From: an uncultured Pelagibacteraceae bacterium
GTDB taxonomy: Bacteria; Pseudomonadota; Alphaproteobacteria; Pelagibacterales; Pelagibacteraceae
Assembly (NCBI GenBank): GCA_902619925.1
Contig: CACNFY010000003.1
Span: forward strand, 28,622 to 92,621
DNA length: 64,000 nt
Direction: 5' to 3'
The translations under genes were made by a program, and so were the position numbers. Position 1 is the first letter of the stretch. Each line of letters begins with the position of its first letter. Below, piece by piece: positions 1 to 11,011 of this stretch. The notes under the pieces are model-generated. The model did no database searches. It had not been told where the DNA came from and worked only from the letters and a program-made list of their open reading frames with translations.

Positions 1-723
1 CGATAGAGCGACCAAAGTAAATAATTTTGTTTTAAATTTTATAAAATCTACGAAAAAAAAGAATATTAAAATTCCCAAGAAAATTTTGATTGTATTCGAT
101 CTTTCCCCTGTAGCAAGTAAAGCTAAAATAGATATAAATAAAAAAATTAATGGTATATATTTTTTCTTATTAAAATTTTTTAGCAAATGACCAAAAATAA
201 TTAAAATAAATCCTGCCAGGAAAGAGCCAGCAATTGGCTCATCTTTAAAGAAACTAACAACTCTTGAACCATCAGGTTGTATTTCTCCATCTATTTCTAT
301 AGCACCCCATCCAAAAATATTTTTTCCTAAATAAAATTCTATAAATATGTCAAAAATTAAAATTAAAATTACTCCCGTCCATACATATAAAAAATTATCT
401 TTATAGCTATTAATATAAAAAAGGTAATTTATAAATATGAATAACAAAATAAATCTGAAAAATCCTAAGTTCCTAGCTAATCCTGATCTATGATCAATTG
501 AAATTAATGTATTAAATACAAGATAAATACATAAAAATAATAAAATAATTATTATTTCATTTTTAAAAATCAGAAATTTTTTTTCAAAGTAACAGATTAA
601 TAGTATTGTTAGACCAGTTACAATTATATTTAGTAAAGAAATAGTTGAACCTAATATTATTGAAATCGGAAGGATAGATATTAAAAAAAAAAGAAAGATA
701 TGTTTCTTATTTCTTATTAACAT
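1..723 (-). CDS. O-antigen ligase/polymerase-like membrane protein (3' end off window)
   Basis: The reading frame opens with ATG at 721-723 and stays open to the left edge, so about 241 N-terminal residues are visible and the C-terminus is missing. It encodes repeated hydrophobic segments rich in Ile, Leu and Phe, with a periplasmic-looking loop that contains DEPIAGSF, followed by a membrane segment ending in ATGERSN. That Thr-Gly-x-Arg pattern after a helix is typical of the O-antigen ligase/Wzy superfamily (WaaL-like), which transfers or polymerises glycans at the periplasmic face of the inner membrane. It begins 10 bases after the rpoD stop and is probably co-transcribed with it. Ligase and polymerase cannot be told apart here. 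Confidence 0.72.
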   Translation of the reverse strand, partial: MLIRNKKHIFLFFLISILPISIILGSTISLLNIIVTGLTILLICYFEKKFLIFKNEIIIILLFLCIYLVFNTLISIDHRSGLARNLGFFRFILLFIFINYLFYINSYKDNFLYVWTGVILILIFDIFIEFYLGKNIFGWGAIEIDGEIQPDGSRVVSFFKDEPIAGSFLAGFILIIFGHLLKNFNKKKYIPLIFLFISILALLATGERSNTIKIFLGILIFFFFVDFIKFKTKLFTLVALS

Positions 724-733
724 TTATGGGAGT

Positions 734-2569
734 TTAACTCTCAAGAAAACTCTTTAATTGTTTTGATCTGCTTGGGTGTTTTAATTTCCTCAACGCTTTT
801 GCCTCTATTTGTCTAATTCTTTCCCTAGTAACAGAAAACTGCAAACCTACTTCCTCTAAAGTATGATCAGTGTTCATTCCAACACCAAACCTCATCCTAA
901 GCACTCTTTCTTCTCTTGGTGTAAGGGTAGATAAGATTTTTGTTGTTGCCTCACTTAAGTTTGACTTAATTGCTTGCTCTAAGGGAGCAAGAGCTTTTGT
1001 GTCTTCAATGAAGTCACCTAAACTACTATCTTCTTCATCTCCTACAGGTTTTTCAAGTGACACAGGTTCTTTTGAAATTTTTAATACTTTTCTAACTTTT
1101 TCGAGTGGCATTCTAAGTTTTTTTGCTAGTTCTTCTGGAGTTGCTTCTCTACCAAATTCACTTAAAATTAGCCTTTGTGTCCTGACAATTTTATTTATCG
1201 TTTCAATCATGTGTACAGGAATTCTTATTGTTCTTGCTTGATCTGCGATAGATCTTGTAATTGCTTGTCTTATCCACCATGTTGCATAAGTAGAGAATTT
1301 GTACCCTCGTCTATATTCAAACTTGTCTACAGCTTTCATTAATCCGATATTTCCTTCTTGAATTAAGTCAAGAAATTGTAATCCTCTATTTGTATATTTC
1401 TTTGCAATAGATATTACGAGTCTTAGGTTTGCTTCGACCATTTCTTTTTTTGCTATTCTCGACTCCTTTTCTCCTTTCTGTACTCTGCTTACTAATTTTT
1501 TAAAATCAGTAACTGATATACCAATCTTATTACTAGTCTCGACCAATCTTTCTCTTATATTTTTAAATTCATCCTTATTTTTTTGAAAAAATTTTTTCCA
1601 TACCTCGTTAGTATCCAAGAAAGATTTGAGGTTTGGATTTATTTCATTTCCAATATAAAATTTAATAAATTCATCTCTAGATATTTTATTATCTAATGCT
1701 AACCTTAATAAATTTCCCTCTAAGGAAAGAATCTTCTTATTTTCTACATAGTGTTTTTGAACTAGTTCCTCAAGCACTGATGGTGACAATTGTAAGGATT
1801 TGATATTACTTAAGATATTATCAACAATTTTTTTATAATTTTTCTCTTTAGAGTTTGAAAATATATTTGCATTTAAAATACACTCTAGCTTTTCTTTTTG
1901 ATACTTTATCAATTTATTGTAATCTTTTGTTAAGTTATGAATTGTATTTAAAACTTTTGGCTTAATCTCATTTTCCATAGCGGCAAGAGTTGGGTTGAAC
2001 TCATCATCTGAATTTTCATTATCTTTAATGTTGCTATTATCATTTTGCCCATCTTCACTTCTTTTTTCTTTAGATGGATTGTTACTATCCTCTTCCTCCA
2101 TATAATTTGTGTCAATATCTATTATCTCTCTTACGAGTATTTCATCATTTTGAAGCTTAGTATTCCAATCAAAGAATTGATTTGCAGTTATGGGACTCTG
2201 TGAAAGTGCATTTAACATTACATCTTTACCTGCTTCAATTCTTTTTGCTATTGCAATTTCACCTTCTCTAGATAAAAGCTCAACACCACCCATTTCTCTT
2301 AGATACATTCTTATGGGGTCGTCACTTTTTTCAATGGTTTTTCCTTCCTCTTTGTTTGCGCCTTCTTTTTTTCTAAGAACTTTAAAATCAGACTTTTTTT
2401 CCACTAATGTGATATTTTCATCTAAAATGTGAATAAAAGCTTGGCATAAATTATCTTGCGATAAATTTCTTTTTCCAAGTGATTTGTTTAATTCTTCGTG
2501 AGTTATAAATCCTCTATGAGTTCCACGACCCATTAATCTTGCAAATGATTTTGTAATTATTCTTTCCAC
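734..2569 (-). CDS. rpoD: RNA polymerase primary sigma factor (sigma-70)
   Basis: Housekeeping sigma factor that directs RNA polymerase to most promoters. The 611-residue protein has a region 1.1-like N-terminus (about 10-50), region 1.2 (about 82-115, [11 protein letters not shown]), an acidic non-conserved segment (about 155-200), regions 2.1-2.4 (about 377-455, with [12 protein letters not shown] and [10 protein letters not shown]), region 3, and a region 4 helix-turn-helix near the C-terminus ([20 protein letters not shown]). The start codon is GTG at 2567-2569. It lies downstream of yqeY and dnaG in the alphaproteobacterial macromolecular-synthesis order. A 64-base gap to dnaG could hold its own promoter, but I could not define one with confidence. 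Confidence 0.98.
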   Translation of the reverse strand: MERIITKSFARLMGRGTHRGFITHEELNKSLGKRNLSQDNLCQAFIHILDENITLVEKKSDFKVLRKKEGANKEEGKTIEKSDDPIRMYLREMGGVELLSREGEIAIAKRIEAGKDVMLNALSQSPITANQFFDWNTKLQNDEILVREIIDIDTNYMEEEDSNNPSKEKRSEDGQNDNSNIKDNENSDDEFNPTLAAMENEIKPKVLNTIHNLTKDYNKLIKYQKEKLECILNANIFSNSKEKNYKKIVDNILSNIKSLQLSPSVLEELVQKHYVENKKILSLEGNLLRLALDNKISRDEFIKFYIGNEINPNLKSFLDTNEVWKKFFQKNKDEFKNIRERLVETSNKIGISVTDFKKLVSRVQKGEKESRIAKKEMVEANLRLVISIAKKYTNRGLQFLDLIQEGNIGLMKAVDKFEYRRGYKFSTYATWWIRQAITRSIADQARTIRIPVHMIETINKIVRTQRLILSEFGREATPEELAKKLRMPLEKVRKVLKISKEPVSLEKPVGDEEDSSLGDFIEDTKALAPLEQAIKSNLSEATTKILSTLTPREERVLRMRFGVGMNTDHTLEEVGLQFSVTRERIRQIEAKALRKLKHPSRSKQLKSFLES

Positions 2570-2633
2570 AACAAAAATACGAGCTATCTATATAATATGA
2601 AATTTAAAAAAATCTATTTGAAATTTAATCAAT

Positions 2634-4415
2634 TTAGTTGATTTTTTGCTGTTTTTTCAGCTCTTTAAGCTCATTAAATGTATTTTCGCTAAAATCTTTT
2701 GAAAACTTGGACTCTAACTCCTCGATTCTTAATTCTAACTCTGTGTTTTTTAAATCTCTTTTTATTTCATTTAAAAAATAAATTATTTTTTCTTCATTTT
2801 CTTGATTATTTTCATTTTTGTTTAATATATGCCTAATTGATGCAAATTTAGTTATTCTATTTAAAATTTGCTTCTCAATTTCAAAATCCTCAATTTTTTT
2901 TAGATTTTTCAACTCTAAACCTTCAATTATTTTTTTCAAAATAATTGAATTATCTAAACTAAATATTTTAACATCTTTAATTAAGTTTATATTTTCCGAA
3001 AAAAAACTAAGATTATTTAAAATTAAATAAATTATAGAAAATTCCTTTATTTCAATCGCGGAAACTGACTTGCTCTCGTTGTAAAAATTTTGGGTAGTGT
3101 TTAAACTTTTGGTTTTTTTTAATTGTTTTTGTTTATTAATATAATTTCTATTAGGCGCAAAATCTTCTAGTTGTTTTAAAAAATACTCGAGAGTATATTT
3201 TTTTATATATTCATCTTTTATTGAATAAGCAATTTTCCTCAATTTTTTTTCAAAACTTGCTAAAGATGAAGGAGTGCCATCTACAGTTTTTTTATAGCTT
3301 TGGTAAATAAACTCATAGATTGGAACTTTATGCTCATCAGAGAATTTTTCAAAAAAACTTTTTTTATTTTTAGATATAAAACTATCTGGGTCTTCTGTTT
3401 CAGGTAAGAATAAAAAAGATATTTTTTTATCTGACTGCAAATTAATTATAGAATTTTCTGCTGCTCTCAGGGCAGCTTTTCTTCCACTAATATCTCCATC
3501 AAAAAATATAATTATATGATCGAAGAATTGATTTAATATTAAAATTTGTTTGTCAGTTAAAGCTGTTCCTAAATTAGCCACAACATTGTTAACTCCACAT
3601 CTTGTCATTCCAACTACATCCATATAACCTTCAACAACATAAACTGTGTCTATTTTATTTGATAAAGTTCTTACAAAGTTAAAATTATAAAGATTTGAAC
3701 CCTTTTTAAAAAACGGTGTTTCAGGGGAATTTATATATTTTGCTAAATAATCCTTACTTTCTATAATTCTACCCCCTACTCCAATAGGGTTATTTGTTAT
3801 ATTAAAAATTGGAAATATTAACCTATTTCTAAATTTCTCCACAAAAATATTTTTTTTTTCGTCAAAATAAAACAAACCAGTCTCATTTAAAGTTTTTTCG
3901 CTATGATTTAATTTTAATTTTTCATAAATATTTTTATCATCATAATTAAAACCTATTTTAAAATGATTGATAATTTCTAGAGATAAGTTTCTTTTTTTTA
4001 GGTAATTTGAAATATATTGTTTTTTATTATTTAAAATATTGTTATGACATATTTTTATGTAATCATTAAATACAGAAACATATTGTTTAAAATTTTTTTC
4101 TCTCTCCTCATCTAGTTTTGAAAATATATACGTTCTCATACCAGCTAAACTTGCAAGAACTTTGACGGTCTCTCCAAATTTTAAGTTTTGTGTTTTCATC
4201 AAAAAATCAAAAATGTTACCGTGTTCGCCAGTGCTAAAACAATGGTAAAATCCCTTTTCATCATTAACAGTGAAAGATGGAGTTTTTTCATTTTTAAAAG
4301 GCGACAAACCAACAAATTCTTTTCCTCTTTTTTTTAAGACGACCGTTTTGGAGACTACAGTTGATACTTTCAACCTAGTTTTAATTTCATCTAAATATTC
4401 TTTAGGATATTTCAT
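2634..4415 (-). CDS. dnaG: DNA primase with degenerate zinc ribbon
   Basis: Makes RNA primers for replication and works with the DnaB helicase. The 593-residue protein has an N-terminal CHC2-type domain (about 30-95), a TOPRIM catalytic core (VEGYMDVVG and FFDGDISGRKAA, about 255-340) and a divergent, lysine-rich C-terminal helicase-binding region. The zinc-ribbon fold sequence is clearly conserved (NEKTPSFTVND, GFYHCF), but the four metal ligands expected from E. coli (C40, H43, C61, C64) are read here as Ser38, Lys41, Cys59 and Thr62, so only one remains. Re-reading the bases confirms these codons. The start overlaps the yqeY stop by one base. Confidence 0.96.
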   Translation of the reverse strand: MKYPKEYLDEIKTRLKVSTVVSKTVVLKKRGKEFVGLSPFKNEKTPSFTVNDEKGFYHCFSTGEHGNIFDFLMKTQNLKFGETVKVLASLAGMRTYIFSKLDEEREKNFKQYVSVFNDYIKICHNNILNNKKQYISNYLKKRNLSLEIINHFKIGFNYDDKNIYEKLKLNHSEKTLNETGLFYFDEKKNIFVEKFRNRLIFPIFNITNNPIGVGGRIIESKDYLAKYINSPETPFFKKGSNLYNFNFVRTLSNKIDTVYVVEGYMDVVGMTRCGVNNVVANLGTALTDKQILILNQFFDHIIIFFDGDISGRKAALRAAENSIINLQSDKKISFLFLPETEDPDSFISKNKKSFFEKFSDEHKVPIYEFIYQSYKKTVDGTPSSLASFEKKLRKIAYSIKDEYIKKYTLEYFLKQLEDFAPNRNYINKQKQLKKTKSLNTTQNFYNESKSVSAIEIKEFSIIYLILNNLSFFSENINLIKDVKIFSLDNSIILKKIIEGLELKNLKKIEDFEIEKQILNRITKFASIRHILNKNENNQENEEKIIYFLNEIKRDLKNTELELRIEELESKFSKDFSENTFNELKELKKQQKIN

Positions 4416-4876
4416 TAAGTATTTAAAATTTGTTTTATAATTTTTCCAGCTATTGAAAAATCAACACTTTCTGAGTGATTTTTTTTAAGTTCACCCATAA
4501 TTTTTCCCATATCTTTGATACTTTTAGCCTCTAACTTAGAAACTATATCTGAGCACAATTTTTTTGTTTCCTCTTCTGATAACTGTTTAGGTAAATATGC
4601 TGCCAATATATTTACCTCATTTTGTTCGATTTTTAATAAGTCATCTCTTTTATTTTTTTTATAAACATCTATCGATTCGTTTCGTTGTTTAATCATTTTT
4701 TTTAAAAGCTTTAATATATCAGAATCATCAGTATCTTTTTTGTTAGGACCAGATCTGTTTGTAATATCTAAGTCCTTTATACCAGATAAAATTAACCTGT
4801 AAGTTGATATTTTATTTTTATCCTTTGATTTAACCGCAATTTTATATTCGGTTTCTATTTTTTCTCTTAGAGACAT
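4415..4876 (-). CDS. GatB/YqeY domain protein
   Basis: A 153-residue YqeY-family protein, related to the C-terminal tRNA-binding tail domain of the GatB amidotransferase subunit. The order MSLREKIETEYKIAVKSKD, a central IKQRNESIDVYKK and a C-terminal DMGKIMGELKK segment is characteristic, and the length is normal for the family. It is the first gene of the leftward yqeY-dnaG-rpoD unit and is divergent from carA, a common alphaproteobacterial arrangement. Its precise biochemical role is not established; a link to tRNA-dependent amidation is suggested only by homology. Confidence 0.93.
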   Translation of the reverse strand: MSLREKIETEYKIAVKSKDKNKISTYRLILSGIKDLDITNRSGPNKKDTDDSDILKLLKKMIKQRNESIDVYKKNKRDDLLKIEQNEVNILAAYLPKQLSEEETKKLCSDIVSKLEAKSIKDMGKIMGELKKNHSESVDFSIAGKIIKQILNT

Positions 4877-4953
4877 TTTTGAATATTAACTTAATCTAAT
4901 GTTAAAATTGTTCAAAAGAAAAATTGTTTTTTTTTGATTTTGTTATACATCTC

Positions 4954-4982
4954 TTGTGAATATTTGGGTTATGTAGTAATAA
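4954..4982 (+). promoter_or_regulatory. Candidate sigma-70 promoter for carA
   Basis: TTGTGA at 4954-4959, a 17-base spacer and TAATAA at 4977-4982 form a plausible -35/-10 pair in the 127-base divergent region before carA. Initiation about seven bases downstream would leave a leader of roughly 15 bases. I see no pyrimidine-sensing leader, hairpin or attenuator. In such AT-rich DNA chance matches are common, so this is tentative. Confidence 0.4.
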
Positions 4983-5003
4983 CCTTTAACTCATGAGTTG
5001 TAA

Positions 5004-6197
5004 TTGATTAAAAAACAAAAAAATTACTTCAAAAAAAATACTTTAAAAAATTCAGGTATTCTTGCCCTTGATAATAAAACCTTTTTTAAAGGAATTGGTC
5101 TTGGATATGAAGGTACTGCCACTGGAGAAGTATGTTTTAACACATCGCTAACAGGATATCAGGAAATTATATCAGACCCCTCTTATGCTGGTCAAATAAT
5201 TAACTTTACCTTTCCACACATAGGCAATGTAGGAACGAATAATGAGGATTTAGAGTCAGACAAAATTTGGACAAGAGGGGTCATATTTAATTCTGAGATA
5301 ACAAACCCTTCAAATTATCGATCACTAAGCCATTTAGATCTTTGGTTAAAAAAAAATAAAGTAGTTGGTCTAACTGGAATTGATACTAGAAGTCTTACTA
5401 ATTTTATTAGAGAAAAGGGAGCACCAAAGGGAACTATATCTGTAAATAAGAATGGTAATTTTAATATAAAAAAATTAACAAATCTCTCAATTAAGTGGTC
5501 AGGTTTAAATGGTTTAGATTTAGCTAAAGAAGTTACAACTAAGAAAACATATAAGTGGGAAGGCTTACAGACATGGCAGAAAGGATTAGGTTATAAAAAA
5601 TCAATTAAAAATAATTTAATAATAGTAGCAATAGATTTTGGTATAAAAAAAAATATTCTTAGATATTTCTCAAATTATAACTGCGAAGTAAAGGTAGTTT
5701 CTTGTGACTTGTCTTCAGAAAATATTATTAAATATAAGCCCCACGGAATATTTCTATCTAATGGACCTGGTGATCCCGCTGCTACCGGAAAATACGCTAT
5801 TCCATTAATAAAAGAACTTATAAATAAAAATATACCTATATTCGGTATTTGTTTAGGACATCAATTGTTAGGTCTAGCCTTAAACGCAAAGACAAAAAAA
5901 ATGAAACTTGGCCATAGAGGTGCTAATCATCCCGTTAAAAATTTGTTAAATGGAAAGGTGGAAATCACTAGCCAAAATCATGGATTTGAAGTTGTGGAAA
6001 AAAGTCTTCCAAAAAATGTGGAGGTAACACATAAATCTTTATTTGATAATTCTGTCGAAGGTTTAAAATTGAAAAACAAACCAATTTTTTCTGTTCAATA
6101 TCATCCTGAAGCAAATCCAGGTCCACAAGATAGCAAATACCTATTCGATCTATTTATAAAAGAAGTTAAAAACTATGCCAAAAAGAAAAGATATTAA
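5004..6197 (+). CDS. carA: Carbamoyl-phosphate synthase small subunit
   Basis: Glutamine-hydrolysing subunit that supplies ammonia to CarB for carbamoyl phosphate, the precursor of pyrimidines and arginine. The 397-residue protein has the CPSase small-chain domain (about 17-150) and a class I glutamine amidotransferase domain (about 205-390) with the nucleophile Cys283 in GICLGHQ and His367/Glu369 in QYHPEA completing the triad. The start is TTG at 5004: the nearest upstream ATG runs into a stop, and there is no in-frame ATG before the conserved domain. The gene overlaps carB by 23 bases, which suggests translational coupling. Confidence 0.97.
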   Translation: MIKKQKNYFKKNTLKNSGILALDNKTFFKGIGLGYEGTATGEVCFNTSLTGYQEIISDPSYAGQIINFTFPHIGNVGTNNEDLESDKIWTRGVIFNSEITNPSNYRSLSHLDLWLKKNKVVGLTGIDTRSLTNFIREKGAPKGTISVNKNGNFNIKKLTNLSIKWSGLNGLDLAKEVTTKKTYKWEGLQTWQKGLGYKKSIKNNLIIVAIDFGIKKNILRYFSNYNCEVKVVSCDLSSENIIKYKPHGIFLSNGPGDPAATGKYAIPLIKELINKNIPIFGICLGHQLLGLALNAKTKKMKLGHRGANHPVKNLLNGKVEITSQNHGFEVVEKSLPKNVEVTHKSLFDNSVEGLKLKNKPIFSVQYHPEANPGPQDSKYLFDLFIKEVKNYAKKKRY

Positions 6198-9100
6198 AAA
6201 AATTTTAGTTATCGGTGCTGGGCCCATAATAATTGGTCAGGCCTGTGAGTTTGATTATTCTGGTACTCAAGCATGTAAAGCATTAAAAGACGAAGGATTT
6301 AAAGTAATACTAATAAATTCAAATCCTGCAACAATAATGACTGATCCAGGTATTGCAGACAAAACTTATATTGAACCTATAACAATTGAAGTCCTTGAAG
6401 AAATTTTAAAAAAAGAAAAGCCTGATGCAATATTGCCTACAATGGGTGGACAAACTGCTCTTAACCTAGCAATAAAAGCTGAAAAATCAGGACTGCTAAA
6501 TAAATATAAAATTGAGCTTATAGGAGCAAAATCTTCAGCAATAGCGAATGCCGAAGATAGAAAAAAATTTCGTAAAAATATGTCTGAAATTGGTATTGAC
6601 CTACCTAAATCTGAGATAATAAATAAATTTTCAGATGCATCAAAATGTTTAAAAAAAATTGGACTTCCTGCAATAATAAGACCTTCTTATACTTTGGGTG
6701 GTCTCGGTGGAGGAATAGCAAAAAACAAAAAAGAGTACTACAAAATTGTTAGGGAAGGAATGCATGAGTCCCCTCAAAATCAGGTTTTAATTGAAGAATG
6801 TTTAGAGGGTTGGAAAGAATATGAAATGGAAGTTGTAAGAGATAAAAAAGATAATTGCATCATTATTTGTTCAATCGAAAACGTGGATCCGATGGGTATA
6901 CACACTGGTGACTCTGTTACTATTGCTCCGGCTCTTACTTTAACTGACAAAGAGTATCAAGTTATGAGAAATGCATCTATCGCATGTTTGAGAAAGATTG
7001 GAGTTGAAACTGGAGGATCAAATGTTCAATTTGCGATTAATCCAAAAAATGGAAGAATGGTCATAATTGAGATGAACCCTAGAGTTTCAAGATCATCAGC
7101 TCTCGCATCTAAAGCAACAGGTTTCCCGATAGCAAAAGTAGCAGCGAAATTAGCTGTTGGATATACTTTAGATGAATTGAATAATGAGATCACAAAAGTT
7201 ACTCCTGCCTCTTTTGAACCCACTATTGATTACGTGGTCACCAAAATTCCAAGATTTACTTTTGAAAAATTTAGCGAGACCAAAGCAATTTTAGGAACTT
7301 CAATGAGATCAGTAGGAGAAGCTATGGCTATAGGAAGGAATTTTAAAGAATCACTTCAAAAAGCTTTGGTTTCTTTAGAAATTGGTTTGTCAGGATTAGA
7401 TGATATTTTTAATTTAAAAAAAAGTGAAATTTTAAAAGACTTAAAAAAAAATATTCCTAATAAATTACTTTTAGTAGCTGAGGCTTTTAGAAAAAAAGTA
7501 CCATTTAAAAAAATTCAAAGATTGTCTAAAATTGATCCTTGGTTCTTAAATCAAATAAGGGATTTGGTGGAGGAAGAAGAAAAAATAATAAAAAAAGGAT
7601 TACCTAATACTTTTGAGGAATTTAATAGAATTAAATCCTTGGGATTTTCTGACAAAAAACTCTCAAAATTATCAGGTGTTGAAGAAAAAACCGTAAAAAT
7701 TAAAAGAACCGCTCTCAAAGTCTTTCCAGTTTTCAAAAAAGTTGATACTTGCGCAGCTGAATTTAAATCATTTACACCTTATATGTATTCAACTTATCAA
7801 AGAAATTTTTCATTTAGAACTGAATGTGAAGCAAACCCCTCAAAAAAGAAGAAAATTATTATTATTGGCGGTGGACCTAATCGTATAGGTCAAGGTATCG
7901 AATTTGACTATTGTTGTTGTCAGGCAAGTTACTCTTTAAAAGAGTCTGGATATGAAACCATTATGATAAATTGTAATCCTGAGACAGTATCCACTGACTA
8001 CGATACGAGTGATAGATTATATTTTGAGCCATTAATTGAAGAATACATCGAAAATATAATTTTAAAAGAAAAGTCAAAAGGTAATCTTGTTGGTATAATT
8101 GCACAATTTGGAGGTCAAACACCAATAAAACTTGCTAAATTTTTACACGAAAATTCACTCCCTATATTAGGAACTCAATATCAATCAATTGATTTAGCTG
8201 AAGACAGGGACAGATTTAGAGAATTGTTAATTAAATTAAATTTAAAACAAGCCGAAAGTGGCATAGCAAATAATTATACTGAAGCTTTACGAATTGCTGA
8301 GAAAATTGGTTTGCCACTTATTGTAAGACCTTCGTATGTATTGGGCGGTAGAGCTATGGAAATAGTTTATAAAGAGAAACAATTAGATAATTTTATAAAA
8401 GAAGCATTTAAAGCATCCGAGGAAAATCCAATTCTAATAGACAAATTTATTGACAATGCAATGGAAGTAGACGTTGATGCTATTTCTGACGGCAAAGATG
8501 TTTACGTAGCAGGCATTATGCAACATATTGAAGAGGCAGGAATACACTCGGGCGACTCAGCTTGCTGTCTTCCACCAATTTCAATAAAAGAAAATTTATT
8601 AAAAGAATTAAAAATTCAAACAAGAAAACTTGCTCTCTCATTAAAAGTGGTGGGTTTTTTAAATATACAATTTGCAATTAAAAATGATGAAATTTATGTA
8701 ATAGAAGTCAATCCACGAGCAAGTCGAACTGTGCCTTTTGTATCTAAAGCTAATGGAGAGCCATTAGCAAAAATTGCGTCTAAAATTATGGCAGGTGAAA
8801 AACTGTCAAAATACAAACTGAAATATAAAGTAAATAAAATGTTTGCTGTTAAGGAGGCTGTTTTTCCTTTTAATAAATTTCCAGACAGTGATGTTTTGCT
8901 AGGTCCTGAGATGAAATCAACAGGAGAGGTAATGGGATTTGACAAAGACTTCGGGATGGCTTTTGCGAAAAGTCAAATTGCATCCTCTAATTTTTTACCG
9001 ACTAAAGGTATGGCTTTCTTATCAGTAAAAAATTCACATAAGGAAGAGATAATTAATCTTGCTAAAAAATTAATAAAAATAGGGTTTACACTGTCAGGCA

Positions 9101-9399
9101 CTAAAGGAACAGCAGAAGTTTTAAAAAGAAATAGAATGAAATGTAAAACTATCAATAAAGTAAGTAGTGGAACACCCCATATAGTTGATGTGTTAAACTC
9201 AAAAAAAATTGCCTTAGTAATTAATACGGGTGGTGGGAACAGTGAAACAAGGATAAATGATGCTAAAGCACTAAGAAGAGCAACATTAATTAATAAAGTT
9301 CCTTACTGCACTAATATGTCTACTGCTTATGCTTGTTTAAAGGGTATAGAGGCTTTAAAAATAAAAAAATTAAAAGTATTTTCTCTTCAAAAGAATTAA
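6175..9399 (+). CDS. carB: Carbamoyl-phosphate synthase large subunit
   Basis: Synthesises carbamoyl phosphate from bicarbonate, ammonia and two ATP. The 1074-residue protein is full length and has two homologous ATP-grasp halves (about 1-400 and 555-935), each with an N-terminal glycine-rich segment ([36 protein letters not shown]), an intervening oligomerisation domain, and a C-terminal MGS-like regulatory domain (about 940-1074) that in related enzymes binds allosteric nucleotides. It starts inside the end of carA and converges on the next gene, with a four-base overlap of the two 3' ends. Confidence 0.98.
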   Translation: MPKRKDIKKILVIGAGPIIIGQACEFDYSGTQACKALKDEGFKVILINSNPATIMTDPGIADKTYIEPITIEVLEEILKKEKPDAILPTMGGQTALNLAIKAEKSGLLNKYKIELIGAKSSAIANAEDRKKFRKNMSEIGIDLPKSEIINKFSDASKCLKKIGLPAIIRPSYTLGGLGGGIAKNKKEYYKIVREGMHESPQNQVLIEECLEGWKEYEMEVVRDKKDNCIIICSIENVDPMGIHTGDSVTIAPALTLTDKEYQVMRNASIACLRKIGVETGGSNVQFAINPKNGRMVIIEMNPRVSRSSALASKATGFPIAKVAAKLAVGYTLDELNNEITKVTPASFEPTIDYVVTKIPRFTFEKFSETKAILGTSMRSVGEAMAIGRNFKESLQKALVSLEIGLSGLDDIFNLKKSEILKDLKKNIPNKLLLVAEAFRKKVPFKKIQRLSKIDPWFLNQIRDLVEEEEKIIKKGLPNTFEEFNRIKSLGFSDKKLSKLSGVEEKTVKIKRTALKVFPVFKKVDTCAAEFKSFTPYMYSTYQRNFSFRTECEANPSKKKKIIIIGGGPNRIGQGIEFDYCCCQASYSLKESGYETIMINCNPETVSTDYDTSDRLYFEPLIEEYIENIILKEKSKGNLVGIIAQFGGQTPIKLAKFLHENSLPILGTQYQSIDLAEDRDRFRELLIKLNLKQAESGIANNYTEALRIAEKIGLPLIVRPSYVLGGRAMEIVYKEKQLDNFIKEAFKASEENPILIDKFIDNAMEVDVDAISDGKDVYVAGIMQHIEEAGIHSGDSACCLPPISIKENLLKELKIQTRKLALSLKVVGFLNIQFAIKNDEIYVIEVNPRASRTVPFVSKANGEPLAKIASKIMAGEKLSKYKLKYKVNKMFAVKEAVFPFNKFPDSDVLLGPEMKSTGEVMGFDKDFGMAFAKSQIASSNFLPTKGMAFLSVKNSHKEEIINLAKKLIKIGFTLSGTKGTAEVLKRNRMKCKTINKVSSGTPHIVDVLNSKKIALVINTGGGNSETRINDAKALRRATLINKVPYCTNMSTAYACLKGIEALKIKKLKVFSLQKN

Positions 9400-10058
9400 A
9401 AAACTTTCCAATCTGTTGGAAAAGTAACGTAATTAACTTGTAAACATCTTCTCTCTTTCACAATTTCTTTTTTTTCCATCCCATGCCATGTGTTTGGACC
9501 ACTTGAAAAAAAATATCCGTAATTATGTTTATAAGGCACAGTTTTAATTTTTTTTAGATTTTCATCATAAAAATCTGTTCCCAAGGTTTCACTTTCATTT
9601 TCATTGTTAACAAACAATAAACATGAAAGTAATTTTTCTTTAATGTCACAATGAGGTTTCAACCAAAAGCCTTTTCTATCACAGATAACCTCAACTCTCA
9701 CATGGGAGTTTGATAAATCTTTGCTTATTAATTCTGATATTTTTGAGTGGGTTTCCTTTTGCTGTAATTCATTAATAAAATTTGAAAGTCCTGGAAAATC
9801 TTTTGAGTTTTCTTTAGTTACAAAACATCTAAACTTTAATGCTTTACCACCCGAAGTAATTCCTTCTCTAAATTTACCTTCTCCACCATCAATTGCCCTT
9901 GTTCCATCATATTCTAATTTATGTTCATTTGGGTTAGCAATGTCTGCATTTATAATCTCATTAATCGCCTCCTCTGATAATGGGTTATTTAGTTCCCAAT
10001 GAGTAAAGGGTTTATCAAATTTATTCGAATTACTTGTTAATGATTTTAAAAAAGACAT
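9396..10058 (-). CDS. 2-oxoglutarate/Fe(II)-dependent oxygenase-like protein
   Basis: A 220-residue protein with the double-stranded beta-helix pattern of Fe(II)/2-oxoglutarate oxygenases. The iron triad is readable as His136 and Asp138 (KPHCDIKEK) plus the distal His192 (NTWHGM), with Arg203/Arg204 placed to bind the 2-oxoglutarate carboxylate. The relatives that come to mind are prolyl-hydroxylase-like or SM-20-like proteins; the substrate is unknown. It immediately follows the ELM1-family gene, with stop and start adjacent, so the two probably share one transcript. There is no signal peptide, so it is likely cytoplasmic. Confidence 0.75.
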   Translation of the reverse strand: MSFLKSLTSNSNKFDKPFTHWELNNPLSEEAINEIINADIANPNEHKLEYDGTRAIDGGEGKFREGITSGGKALKFRCFVTKENSKDFPGLSNFINELQQKETHSKISELISKDLSNSHVRVEVICDRKGFWLKPHCDIKEKLLSCLLFVNNENESETLGTDFYDENLKKIKTVPYKHNYGYFFSSGPNTWHGMEKKEIVKERRCLQVNYVTFPTDWKVF

Positions 10059-10991
10059 TTATTTTAATTTAATTAATTTTGCTATTCTATTTGCTTCATC
10101 TAACTTTTCATAGCTCCAAGTTTCTAATTTGTCATCTAATTTTCTTAATATATTCATATTTTCAAATAACTTTCTGAAATCTTGAAATCTTTTATCATTT
10201 CTATTGGTTTCAATCATTGCGACATAAACCGGTTTTCCTGTTAATGCAGCTTCGGAAATCATTGAACTAGAATCACACGTTACAACAATATATTTTGCCA
10301 AACATAGTGCTGATAAATATGCTTTCTTATCCACAGTTTCTATAATTGTTGTATCTTTAACAAGTTCTGATTTTGCTAATGAGACTGTTTCTTTTGGCGT
10401 TCTATTAGAAGGTATAACAATTAGATTGAGATTATTTTTTTCCGTTAAATTTTTTATTTTAGAAAATATAGATTTAATATTTTGAGTTGAATAATTATAA
10501 TATTTCGTAGGTCCACCTAAAATTAGAGTTAAAGTATCTTTTTTTGAATTTATTTTATTTTGAAGGTAACCCCTAGAATTTTCTATTTCTTTTATTGTCA
10601 AATAATGTAGTGCGCCTTTGGAGGAAATAACATTTTTGCCTGATATTCCATCATGCTCAGGTGCAATAATATAGTTAAAATTGTTAAAGGAAACTTTAGG
10701 ATTTTGTATATGTATATTTATAATATTTTTTATTGAATTTTTTTTTAAATAAATTGATGGAATAACACTTTTTCTTCCACATGATATAATTATATCAAAC
10801 TCATTCTCAATATGGTTTTTAAAAATATATTTTTTTACAGGAGTTAAAGATGGGGGAATCAGTTTCCAAAAATTATTCAATTCAATTTTCTCGTGAAAAT
10901 ATTCTAGGTCCAATGCTTTAGCCAAACCCTCTACTTGGCTAATCATTCCATGTAATCCTTCGGTTAATAATAACCCTTTTAATTTACTCAT
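10059..10991 (-). CDS. ELM1/GtrOC1-family (mitochondrial-fission ELM1-like) glycosyltransferase-fold protein
   Basis: A 310-residue protein resembling the alphaproteobacterial family homologous to plant ELM1. Family-like features are the N-terminal LTEGLHGMISQVEGLAKAL, an IISCGRKSV segment, a central LILGGPTKYY and a C-terminal CDSSSMISEAALTGKPVY. The last resembles the donor-nucleotide region of GT-B glycosyltransferases, so a role in envelope glycan assembly is plausible but not shown. The gene is divergent from trxB with only 20 bases between the start codons, so their promoters must overlap coding sequence. Confidence 0.78.
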   Translation of the reverse strand: MSKLKGLLLTEGLHGMISQVEGLAKALDLEYFHEKIELNNFWKLIPPSLTPVKKYIFKNHIENEFDIIISCGRKSVIPSIYLKKNSIKNIINIHIQNPKVSFNNFNYIIAPEHDGISGKNVISSKGALHYLTIKEIENSRGYLQNKINSKKDTLTLILGGPTKYYNYSTQNIKSIFSKIKNLTEKNNLNLIVIPSNRTPKETVSLAKSELVKDTTIIETVDKKAYLSALCLAKYIVVTCDSSSMISEAALTGKPVYVAMIETNRNDKRFQDFRKLFENMNILRKLDDKLETWSYEKLDEANRIAKLIKLK

Positions 10992-11011
10992 TTATCACTA
11001 TATAAACTTGT

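Noticed and set aside
870..1241. Open frame on the plus strand opposite rpoD
   Set aside because: It lies wholly inside a highly conserved region of rpoD on the other strand and has no recognisable protein features; the same applies to other opposite-strand frames over dnaG, carB, uvrB, pntB and the island genes.
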